Origin: Chryseobacterium formosum
GTDB lineage: Bacteria; Bacteroidota; Bacteroidia; Flavobacteriales; Weeksellaceae
NCBI RefSeq assembly: GCF_026460885.1
Contig: NZ_JAOVZW010000013.1
Coordinates: 62,001-126,000 of the forward strand
DNA length: 64,000 nucleotides
Reading direction: 5' to 3'
Positions within the stretch are counted from its first letter, which is position 1, and every line of letters begins with the position of its first letter. The notes under the pieces are model-generated. The model did no database searches. It saw only the letters and a list, made by a program, of their open reading frames with translations, and had not been told where the DNA came from. The position numbers were made by a program, and so were the translations under genes. Shown here piece after piece: positions 44,689-54,453 of this stretch.

Positions 44689-47600
44689 CTCAAAAATGAA
44701 AGCAATTCACAACTGTCAACACAGCAGATGATGCGATTAGCCCGTTGTGTTATATCTCAAAGATACTCAAAAATGAAAGCAATTCACAACGGAATCGCAA
44801 GGGTTGAATCAACAACCGCTGTTGTGTTATATCTCAAAGATACTCAAAAATGAAAGCAATTCACAACTATAAACGATAAATCTACCGAAAAACCTATGTT
44901 GTGTTATATCTCAAAGATACTCAAAAATGAAAGCAATTCACAACGGATACTGATGAGAGAATGCTTCGTGAAGTGTTGTGTTATATCTCAAAGATACTCA
45001 AAAATGAAAGCAATTCACAACATGATAAAGATGTTAGTGAAAAAAATAGATGTTGTGTTATATCTCAAAGATACTCAAAAATGAAAGCAATTCACAACAT
45101 GAAAAAAAAGAATTCATTCATAAAATTAGTTGTGTTATATCTCAAAGATACTCAAAAATGAAAGCAATTCACAACGGAGTTTTTGGCTTTGTACCTAGAT
45201 ATTCTGTTGTGTTATATCTCAAAGATACTCAAAAATGAAAGCAATTCACAACGTTCATGTGGGTGATAACATAACCCATCATGTTGTGTTATATCTCAAA
45301 GATACTCAAAAATGAAAGCAATTCACAACGCCAAAACGCCTACAATGAAAGGGTAACAGGTTGTGTTATATCTCAAAGATACTCAAAAATGAAAGCAATT
45401 CACAACACACAACAAAAAACCCACAAATTATATTCAGTTGTGTTATATCTCAAAGATACTCAAAAATGAAAGCAATTCACAACCCTGTACCTGATGAATA
45501 CATTGCTAATGTAGTTGTGTTATATCTCAAAGATACTCAAAAATGAAAGCAATTCACAACTCCAAAACGCCTACAATGAAAGGGTAACAGGTTGTGTTAT
45601 ATCTCAAAGATACTCAAAAATGAAAGCAATTCACAACACACAACAAAAAACCCACAAATTATATTCAGTTGTGTTATATCTCAAAGATACTCAAAAATGA
45701 AAGCAATTCACAACCCTGTACCTGATGAATACATTGCTAATGTAGTTGTGTTATATCTCAAAGATACTCAAAAATGAAAGCAATTCACAACTATTCGGAC
45801 GATTGGCAAGTTGTGGTCTATGTTGTGTTATATCTCAAAGATACTCAAAAATGAAAGCAATTCACAACAAAGCCGATTATGAAGAATTAAAAAGCAAAGT
45901 TGTGTTATATCTCAAAGATACTCAAAAATGAAAGCAATTCACAACAACAAAAATGAATGGGATTCTGCAGATAATGTTGTGTTATATCTCAAAGATACTC
46001 AAAAATGAAAGCAATTCACAACGGTACTGAGAATATTTCAATTTGAAATTGTGTTGTGTTATATCTCAAAGATACTCAAAAATGAAAGCAATTCACAACT
46101 CGACATATCAGACAAAACATTACAAAGATGTTGTGTTATATCTCAAAGATACTCAAAAATGAAAGCAATTCACAACCTTGTTTTTGCCTTTATTTTCGAT
46201 GCTATTGTTGTGTTATATCTCAAAGATACTCAAAAATGAAAGCAATTCACAACAGAGAAGAATACAGCACAAGGAAAGTTCCAGTTGTGTTATATCTCAA
46301 AGATACTCAAAAATGAAAGCAATTCACTACATAGAAGAATACAGCACAAGGAAAGTTCCAGTTGTGTTATATCTCAAGGATACTCAAAAATGAAAGCAAT
46401 TCACTACATAGAAGAATACAGCACAAGGAAAGTTCCAGTTGTGTTATATCTCAAGGATACTCAAAAATGAAAGCAATTCACTACATAGAAGAATACAGCA
46501 CAAGGAAAGTTCCAGTTGTGTTATATCTCAAAGATACTCAAAAATGAAAGCAATTCACAACAATTCTATATTCTTCTGTTTTTTCACCAGAGTTGTGTTA
46601 TATCTCAAAGATACTCAAAAATGAAAGCAATTCACAACAGTGAAGATCAACATTTAGGTGAAGGTTGGGTTGTGTTATATCTCAAAGATACTCAAAAATG
46701 AAAGCAATTCACAACTCACCTAAAATGCAGTAGTCAGAGAATGCAGTTGTGTTATATCTCAAAGATACTCAAAAATGAAAGCAATTCACAACAGAATAAG
46801 CACCGGATCATGACTGATCTTTGTTGTGTTATATCTCAAAGATACTCAAAAATGAAAGCAATTCACAACAGTGATAAATGGTTGTCAATTGGAGGAACCG
46901 TTGTGTTATATCTCAAAGATACTCAAAAATGAAAGCAATTCACAACGATACAACATATTCATTCGCAATTGTTCTAGTTGTGTTATATCTCAATGATACT
47001 CGAAATTGAAAGCAATTCACAACAACACCCATCACTTCATAAGCATGAGTTTTGTTGTGTTATATCTCAAAGATACTCAAAAATGAAAGCAATTCACAAC
47101 ACAAACTCTCTAATGGCTCAAGCACAGCTAGTTGTGTTATATCTCAAAGATACTCGAAAATGAAAGCAATTCACAACAACACCCATCACTTCATAAGCAT
47201 GAGTTTTGTTGTGTTATATCTCAAAGATACTCAAAAATGAAAGCAATTCACAAGGAAGAATCTATCTTATAGAAAGCAGGTTTGGTTGTGTTATATCTCA
47301 AAGATACTCTAAAATGAAAGCAATTCACAACAACACCCATCACTTCATAAGCATGAGTTTTGTTGTGTTATATCTCAAAGATACTCAAAAATGAAAGCAA
47401 TTCACAACGATGCAACAGATTCATTCGCAATTGTTCTAGTTGTGTTATATCTCAAAGATACTCAAAAATGAAAGCAATTCACAACGAAGAATCTATCTTA
47501 AAGAAAGCAGGTTTGGTTGTGTTATATCTCAAAGATACTCAAAAATGAAAGCAATTCACAACACGTTTGTAACCACGTCTATCCCAAAGTCCGTTGTGTT

Positions 47601-49594
47601 ATATCTCAAAGATACTCAAAAATGAAAGCAATTCACAACGCAAAATCATATCAATTATGGTGACATTCTGTTGTGTTATATCTCAAAGATACTCAAAAAT
47701 GAAAGCAATTCACAACCTAATTTCAAATGATACCGCAGTACTTCAAGTTGTGTTATATCTCAAAGATACTCAAAAATGAAAGCAATTCACAACATTACAT
47801 CGAAATATGTTGCAGGAAGTATTGTTGTGTTATATCTCAAAGATACTCAAAAATGAAAGCAATTCACAACCTAATTAACAAGATTACTAATCTCGCAAAA
47901 GTTGTGTTATATCTCAAAGATACTCAAAAATGAAAGCAATTCACAACGCGTGAAATTTAACTGTGAAAGATCTGTTGGTTGTGTTATATCTCAAAGATAC
48001 TCAAAAATGAAAGCAATTCAGAACATTAAATCGAAATATGTTGCAGGAAGTTTTGTTGTGTTATATCTAAAAGATACTCAAAAATGAAAGCAATTCAGAA
48101 CATTAAATCGAAATATGTTGCAGGAAGTTTTGTTGTGTTATATCTAAAAGATACTCAAAAATGAAAGCAATTCACAACGGCTAAATCATCTTGCACTAGA
48201 GGACGACAGTTGTGTTATATCTCAAAGATACTCAAAAATGAAAGCAATTCACAACAAAACCGTCAACAATAAGTTTAAGAGATTTGTTGTGTTATATCTC
48301 AAAGATACTCAAAAATGAAAGCAATTCACAACTGCTTTTTTAAGTTCCACAAAACCTCTGAAGTTGTGTTATATCTCAAAGATACTCAAAAATGAAAGCA
48401 ATTCACAACAAGTCTACAGAAGCTCCATATTGAGCACCGGTTGTGTTATATCTCAAAGATACTCAAAAATGAAAGCAATTCACAACCACCATTGGATGAC
48501 ACTCAGAACCCATAACGTTGTGTTATATCTCAAAGATACTCAAAAATGAAAGCAATTCACAACGATATCCGGTTCGAGTCCGGGCTTCTCCACGTTGTGT
48601 TATATCTCAAAGATACTCAAAAATGAAAGCAATTCACAACTTATTTGATTCCATATTAATGTTTTATGTAGTTGTGTTATATCTCAAAGATACTCAAAAA
48701 TGAAAGCAATTCACAACTTGGATATTGAACATTAAAATGGAAAGCGAGTTGTGTTATATCTCAAAGATACTCAAAAATGAAAGCAATTCACATCGCAGCC
48801 ATCATCTGGAAATAGATTAGGAAAGTTGTGTTATATCTCAAAGATACTCAGAAATGAAAGCAATTCACAACGCAGCCATCTTCTGTAAATATATGAGTAA
48901 AGTTGTGTTATATCTCAAAGATACTCAGAAATGAAAGCAATTCACAACGCAGCCATCTTCTGTAAATATATGAGTAAAGTTGTGTTATATCTCAAAGATA
49001 CTCAAAAATGAAAGCAATTCACAACGCAGCCATCATCTGGAAATAGATGAGGAAAGTTGTGTTATATCTCAAAGATACTCAAAAATGAAAGCAATTCACA
49101 CCGTCAACAAAAACGGTAATTTGACAATGTATGTTGTGTTATATCTCAAAGATACTCTAAAATGAAAGCAATTCACAACGGAAATGGCGGATTTGCTTAT
49201 TTATCAGCAGTTGTGTTATATCTCAAAGATACTCTAAAATGAAAGCAATTCACAACGGAAATGGCGGATTTGCTTATTTATCAGCAGTTGTGTTATATCT
49301 CAAAGATACTCAAAAATGAAAGCAATTCACAACGTCAACAAAAACGGTAATTTGAAAATGTATGTTGTGTTATATCTCAAAGATACTCAAAAATGAAAGC
49401 AATTCACAACGGAAATGGCGGATTTGCTTATTTATCAGCAGTTGTGTTATATCTCAAAGATACTCAAAAATGAAAGCAATTCACAACGCCCTTTTGCTAT
49501 TGAAAAATCCTTTTTGAGTTGTGTTATATCTCAAAGATACTCAAAAATGAAAGCAATTCACAACTCTGGTGTGCAGTATTACTTGCAATGATTA

Positions 49595-49641
49595 GTTGTG
49601 TTATATCTCAAAGATACTCAAAAGTGAAAATAATTTGTAAG
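49595..49641 (-). repeat. Degenerate terminal CRISPR repeat
   Basis: It keeps the TATCTTTG half and loses the tracrRNA-pairing half (plus-strand end reads AATAATTTGTAAG instead of AGCAATTCACAAC). In minus-strand terms it is the first repeat, so only a promoter function would be needed from it. Confidence 0.85.
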
Positions 49642-49656
49642 AATAGTAATGGAAAA

Positions 49657-49692
49657 AAATAAGCGGAAAATATTCTAAAATATTTTCCGCTT
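49657..49692 (-). terminator. Terminator of the MG2/plug gene, next to the array
   Basis: An AAGCGGAAAATAT/ATATTTTCCGCTT stem at 49661-49692, followed on the minus strand by TTATTTTTTT. It stops transcription from 49717-52128 only 20 bp before the array. Confidence 0.85.
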
Positions 49693-49716
49693 ATAAGTAT
49701 CATTCTTAAATCATAT

Positions 49717-52128
49717 TTAAGGAACAATCTTATCATAATAAACAGGCATGTACTTCTCATTATCAGATCCGATAATAATAAATCTGAACTTCTTTGCCGT
49801 GTCATTGTTGTAAAAATCGATTTTGGTAGGACTAGCTTCATTTTCTTCAACAAGAGGATTCCAATATAAAACTGAGCGATAGTCATAGCCGATTTTAGAT
49901 AAATCAGAATTTCCGTAATCAGAATCGGGAAATTTTTCAGACTCATTATAGCCTTCCATTACAAAAAAGTTAATATCAGTCATATTTGATAGGGAATTTC
50001 CTTTAGAGACAGGTTGGGTATCACCTCTTTTTGTGTAAATAAGGACACCGCCACTACCACCGCCACTCATACCGATGGCGCCATCTTTGATAATTTTTAC
50101 CATAGCAATATTATCAGTTGATAAGCCACTAAGCGCACTTGCATCAGTTAGCATTTCATCCAAATAAACATTCGCTTTTGTCTGACGGATATAAGGAGTT
50201 GGAACTCCGTTTTCATAATTAATGGTTAATCCGGCTGCACGACCTTGAAGCCATTGAAGTATATTTTGAGAACTTGCGGCTGACTGATTGTCATTCACCA
50301 AATCAAAAACAATTTCATTCATACTTCTATAAAGAGAACTACTTAGTTTATTATTAAGATCTTCAGTAAGATTTTTCTTTTTTGCTTTAATCTTAACTTC
50401 TTCAATCAAAGTAACTTTTTCGTTGTATTCCTTTTTATATTTTCTTGCTTCAATCGTTCGTGTAATTTCAGGTGATTGTGGAGTTTCAGGAGAAGATTTT
50501 TTATCAATAAGGCTAAAATTTTCAATAGAAGGCAATTCTTTTTTTAATGGAATGAAAGTATTTGTAGGACTTACATAAACATTGGTTCTGCTTTTAAGAG
50601 AGGCATTGGCTCCATTTACCTGATAAGTAATTTTAATTGGTTTCTCAAAAATCATATTATCAAAAAAGAATTCTCCGTTACTGTCAGTTTCCACCTGAAA
50701 AACTTGATTTCCAGATTTATCACCTTCCACAAACATGATGAGATCTTGCTGAGGTGCTGGTTTTGCGTTAACTGTAAGTTTTCCTTTGTAAGAAATATAT
50801 TTTGAAGGATTATTAATAATTGTTGGATATTTTCCTGAAATAATTTCTTTCCAGTCGAACATTTTCCACTGTTCAGAAATCAATAAAGCATCAAGAGCTT
50901 CTGTATTTCTTTTATCGCTAAAATATTGTGCAGGACGGTCAATTTTAGATTTAATAACACTTGTAAGCCATAGAGAACTTAAAAAATTTTCATCTTGCAG
51001 TGATTTTTTATCTTCAGGATCGAATACTGCGACAGAAATATTTGAAACACCCTTAGATTTTACATCAAATGAATTGAAACCTCTTTTTTCAGTGCTTAAA
51101 GTTTCAGATTTCACTTCAGGAACAGAAATGTTCAGATTTTGAGGCATCACAAAACACATTCTGCTTGTCAAAACATTTTCCTTATCATCAAAAACCGTAA
51201 TCTGCAAAACACTATTAATTAGCTGATTGGTTGGGATTGACTGAAATGCATCTTTAAGCTGATTAATTTTAGCTTTATAAACTACCTGTTCTCCAATATT
51301 GGCAACGACATTATAATAAGGAAGATTTCCACCAGTATTTTGAATTTTATATTTAATATTATCTTTTTCACTAATTACTTGCAGACTGATTCCTGTTTCA
51401 GAAACTTTTGGAAGTGCTACAGTATTTTTAACACCGTTATTGTCTGTAATGACAGCTTCGTAAACTTTATCTTTTTGCGGAGTCAGTGTAAAAACGCCAA
51501 CATTTCCGTCTAATCCTTTGAAGGTAGAAATTTTCTTTTCAGGATCACTTTTTTCAACAACATAGCCTTCCCATTGTGATGGCGGAGTTCCTTTAGAATG
51601 AAGTCGTACTGCAATTTTACTTGGAATATTTTGGATGAAAGAATTTCCTTCAGGATGCAAGGTTGCGGACCATGAAGATGTTTTGTCTGCCACCAATTTT
51701 TTTGCTGACGAAGGATTGTAAACCGGAATTTGTTTTAAATACTGAAAATCCTCACTCAGATTACTCATCATCGGGGTATAAGCACGGAAAAAATAAACAT
51801 CTTCATTCAAATCTTCAGGAAGCTGAATACTTCCTTGTGCAAGACCATTAAAAACAGGAAACCTTCTTCTTAAAATCTGTTTTTTATTTCTGTCATATAT
51901 TTCGATGAAGAAATTTGTTGATAAATCAGAAGTCGAAAAATTTCTGAAAATCATCGCATTAAACCAAACTGTTTCACCAGAAAGATACAGATCTTTATCG
52001 GTTAAGATATAAATATGTTCCTGTGAATAATTTTCGTTTAAAGTTTGGAGCGCTTTGTAAGCTGATTGTTGTGAAGAAAATTGGCTATTAAGAGCCAACA
52101 AAAAACAGAAAGTAATGATTCTTTTCAT
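49717..52128 (-). CDS. Exported MG2-like protein with a TonB-receptor plug-like domain
   Basis: An 803-residue secreted protein. Signal peptide MKRIITFCFLLALNSQFSSQ, then an alpha-2-macroglobulin MG2-like domain (HIYILTDKDLYLSGETVWF), further beta-sandwich domains, a carboxypeptidase-regulatory-like repeat (YISYKGKLTVNAKPAPQQ), and near 635-740 a plug-like domain (ILQWLQGRAAGLTINY, VYLDEMLTDASALSGL, DNIAMVKIIKDGAIGMSGGG). There is no beta-barrel, so it is not a full TonB receptor. Such MG2-plug proteins are common in Bacteroidetes; their role is unclear. The ATG at 52128 opens the signal peptide. Confidence 0.88.
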   Translation of the reverse strand: MKRIITFCFLLALNSQFSSQQSAYKALQTLNENYSQEHIYILTDKDLYLSGETVWFNAMIFRNFSTSDLSTNFFIEIYDRNKKQILRRRFPVFNGLAQGSIQLPEDLNEDVYFFRAYTPMMSNLSEDFQYLKQIPVYNPSSAKKLVADKTSSWSATLHPEGNSFIQNIPSKIAVRLHSKGTPPSQWEGYVVEKSDPEKKISTFKGLDGNVGVFTLTPQKDKVYEAVITDNNGVKNTVALPKVSETGISLQVISEKDNIKYKIQNTGGNLPYYNVVANIGEQVVYKAKINQLKDAFQSIPTNQLINSVLQITVFDDKENVLTSRMCFVMPQNLNISVPEVKSETLSTEKRGFNSFDVKSKGVSNISVAVFDPEDKKSLQDENFLSSLWLTSVIKSKIDRPAQYFSDKRNTEALDALLISEQWKMFDWKEIISGKYPTIINNPSKYISYKGKLTVNAKPAPQQDLIMFVEGDKSGNQVFQVETDSNGEFFFDNMIFEKPIKITYQVNGANASLKSRTNVYVSPTNTFIPLKKELPSIENFSLIDKKSSPETPQSPEITRTIEARKYKKEYNEKVTLIEEVKIKAKKKNLTEDLNNKLSSSLYRSMNEIVFDLVNDNQSAASSQNILQWLQGRAAGLTINYENGVPTPYIRQTKANVYLDEMLTDASALSGLSTDNIAMVKIIKDGAIGMSGGGSGGVLIYTKRGDTQPVSKGNSLSNMTDINFFVMEGYNESEKFPDSDYGNSDLSKIGYDYRSVLYWNPLVEENEASPTKIDFYNNDTAKKFRFIIIGSDNEKYMPVYYDKIVP

Positions 52129-52464
52129 TGCCGTACTACATTTAGTATAATGCAAATTAATAAAAAACTGATTACCTGATAAAATAATTGTGAGTTTTTG
52201 TGATTTAACAATGACGTTAATTTAAAAAAAATTATAAACAAATATTCATTTTCATAAAATTTCCTTTTAATTATTTAAATTTTAATAATGATAAAATTCT
52301 ATTTAGTCCTAAAAATACGATGATAAGATGATTTAAATTAATGGTTTATATCTAAATATTAAAGACTTTAAAGTAAACTTCTCATTATGAATTTGTTAAT
52401 TAATAAATATTGATGATGATTAATTGATTAAAAATCACTAATTTCGCACCCGTAAAAATCATTC
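52129..52464. other. AT-rich divergent intergenic region
   Basis: A space of 336 bp between the MG2/plug gene (minus) and typA (plus). A near-consensus box TAATTTCG (52439-52446) lies 18 bp before typA. I see no gene, RNA fold or repeat in the rest. Confidence 0.6.
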
Positions 52465-54273
52465 ATGCAAAACATTAGAAATATTGCGATTATCGCACAC
52501 GTTGACCACGGTAAAACTACCTTGGTTGATAAGATTATTCATGCTACAAACATTTTCAGAGAAAATCAGGAAAGTGGAGAATTAATAATGGATAATAACG
52601 ATCTTGAAAGAGAAAGAGGTATTACCATTTTATCTAAGAATATTTCTGTTAACTATAAAGACGTTAAAATTAACGTAATCGACACTCCTGGTCACGCCGA
52701 TTTCGGTGGTGAAGTAGAGCGTGTTTTGAAAATGGCAGACGGTGTTATCTTGTTGGTAGATGCATTTGAAGGACCAATGCCTCAGACAAGATTCGTATTG
52801 CAGAAAGCTTTAGAATTAGGTCTTAGACCTTTGGTTGTTATTAACAAAGTAGACAAACCAAACTGTCGTCCTGAAGAAGTTCATGACAAAGTATTTGATT
52901 TGTTCTTTGCACTTGATGCTACAGAAGAGCAATTGGATTTCCCAACATTCTACGGTTCTTCTAAGCAAGGTTGGTTCAACACTTCATTAGAGCAAACAGA
53001 AGATATCTTCCCGTTATTGGATGGTATTTTACAATATGTTCCGGAGCCGAAAGTAGAGGAGGGTAACTTACAGATGCAGATTGTTTCTCTAGATTTCTCT
53101 TCATTCTTAGGAAGAATTGCGATTGGTAAAGTAATCCGTGGAAGTCTTAAAGAAAGCCAGTGGATTGGTTTAGCACAAGCAGACGGAAAAATAGTAAAAG
53201 GAAAAATCAAAGAATTATATGTTTTTGAAGGTCTTGGAAAGAAAAAAGTAACCGAAGTTTTAGCAGGAGATATCTGTGCTGTTGTAGGTTTTGATGCTTT
53301 CCAAATTGGAGATTCTTTCGTAGATATCGAAAATCCGGAGCCATTGCCAAGAACTTCAATTGATGAGCCAACGTTAAATATGACGTTCTCAATCAACAAT
53401 TCACCTTTCTTCGGTAAAGATGGTAAATATGTTACTTCAAACCACCTGAAAGAAAGATTAACAAAAGAATTAGAGAAAAACTTAGCATTAAGAGTTCAAC
53501 AGACTGATGATGCAAACACGTTCCTGGTTTTCGGTAGAGGTATTCTTCACTTGTCAGTTTTAATTGAAACAATGAGAAGAGAAGGTTACGAAATGACTAT
53601 CGGACAGCCTCAGGTTATCTTGAGAGAAGATGAAAATGGTCAAAAATTGGAGCCTTACGAATCTTTGGTTGTTGATGTACCAGACGAATTTGCTTCTAGA
53701 GTAATCGATTTGGCAACTCAGAGAAAAGGTGATCTTCACATTATGGAAACTAAAGGTGAAATGCAGCACATGGAATTCGAAATTCCTTCAAGAGGTTTGA
53801 TCGGATTGCGTTCTCAGATGTTAACTGCTACTGCTGGTGAAGCTATTATGGCACACCGTTTCACAGAATACAAGCCTTTCAAAGGTGCTATTCCTGGAAG
53901 AAGTAATGGGGTGTTAATCTCCAAAACTCAAGGTCCGGCTACAGAATATTCTATTGCTAAACTTCAGGATAGAGGTAAGTTCTATGTTGATCCGGGCGAG
54001 GAAATCTATGCAGGTATGGTTATCGGTGAGCAAAACAAGCCTGGAGATTTAGTTGTAAACATCGTTGAAGCAAAACAGTTGAATAACATGAGAGCTTCAG
54101 GTAAAGATAAAGATACTGGTGTTGCACCAAAAATCTTATTCTCTCTTGAAGAATGTATGGAATATATCCAAGCTGATGAAGCAATCGAGGTAACTCCTAA
54201 CTTCATCCGTATGAGAAAGAAAGTACTTTCTGAAGAAGAAAGAAAAAGAATCGAAAGAGGAGCAAAAGCTTAA
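52465..54273 (+). CDS. typA: Ribosome-associated GTPase TypA/BipA
   Basis: A 602-residue translational GTPase related to EF-G and LepA, involved in ribosome assembly under stress. The G1 motif is AHVDHGKTTL (residues 11-20), G2 is in RERGITILSKN, G3 is DTPGHADFGGE, G4 is NKVDKPNCRP. The C-terminal part has the BipA-specific region with MAHRFTEYKPFKG and ending KRIERGAKA. Complete. A hairpin terminator follows. Confidence 0.98.
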   Translation: MQNIRNIAIIAHVDHGKTTLVDKIIHATNIFRENQESGELIMDNNDLERERGITILSKNISVNYKDVKINVIDTPGHADFGGEVERVLKMADGVILLVDAFEGPMPQTRFVLQKALELGLRPLVVINKVDKPNCRPEEVHDKVFDLFFALDATEEQLDFPTFYGSSKQGWFNTSLEQTEDIFPLLDGILQYVPEPKVEEGNLQMQIVSLDFSSFLGRIAIGKVIRGSLKESQWIGLAQADGKIVKGKIKELYVFEGLGKKKVTEVLAGDICAVVGFDAFQIGDSFVDIENPEPLPRTSIDEPTLNMTFSINNSPFFGKDGKYVTSNHLKERLTKELEKNLALRVQQTDDANTFLVFGRGILHLSVLIETMRREGYEMTIGQPQVILREDENGQKLEPYESLVVDVPDEFASRVIDLATQRKGDLHIMETKGEMQHMEFEIPSRGLIGLRSQMLTATAGEAIMAHRFTEYKPFKGAIPGRSNGVLISKTQGPATEYSIAKLQDRGKFYVDPGEEIYAGMVIGEQNKPGDLVVNIVEAKQLNNMRASGKDKDTGVAPKILFSLEECMEYIQADEAIEVTPNFIRMRKKVLSEEERKRIERGAKA

Positions 54274-54296
54274 TCTAAAATTCTTAAAGATAATTA

Positions 54297-54323
54297 AAGC
54301 CTCGATTTTCGGGGCTTTTTTTA
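54297..54323 (+). terminator. Terminator after typA
   Basis: An AAGCC(T)CGA/TCGGGGCTT hairpin with T-run. Confidence 0.7.
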
Positions 54324-54406
54324 TGAAAATAAAACATCACTTCTTTATCTTTTTTGTTTTAACTAAATTTTACAGTATAAGACTTTTAATATTATCTTTA
54401 TATTAT

Positions 54407-54414
54407 TAGTTTTG
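54407..54414 (+). promoter_or_regulatory. -7 box TAGTTTTG of the GHL10 gene
   Basis: TANNTTTG match 40 bp before the ATG at 54454. It overlaps a longer in-frame start at 54412 and so argues against it. Confidence 0.5.
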
Positions 54415-54453
54415 TCTTTTAACAATTCAGAAATCATTTTCCTTGAATTAAAT

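Larger units (their letters stand above)
44667..49641 (-). CRISPR. CRISPR array, 65 repeats of 47 bp and 64 spacers of 30 bp
   Basis: The period is exactly 77 bp throughout (49595 minus 44667 equals 64 x 77). On the plus strand the repeat starts GTTGTGTTATATCTCAAAG and ends GAAAGCAATTCACAAC. The minus strand is the crRNA sense, because its first 15-16 nt pair with the tracrRNA anti-repeat. Repeats 1-21 from the cas2 side are identical; variants appear from repeat 22 (46284) on. The last repeat (49595-49641) has 7 differences, all in its final 18 plus-strand bases. Several spacers are duplicated or nearly so. Confidence 0.99.

Noticed and set aside
44662..49165. Many small plus-strand open frames of 60-71 codons with near-identical text
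   Set aside because: They are frames through the CRISPR repeats; the 77-bp period rotates the frame and the peptides follow the repeat, not codon use.
44667..49641. Plus-strand reading of the array (same direction as cas genes)
   Set aside because: The anti-repeat of the clear tracrRNA pairs with the 5' end of the minus-strand repeat, and the terminal repeat decay fits only minus-strand reading.
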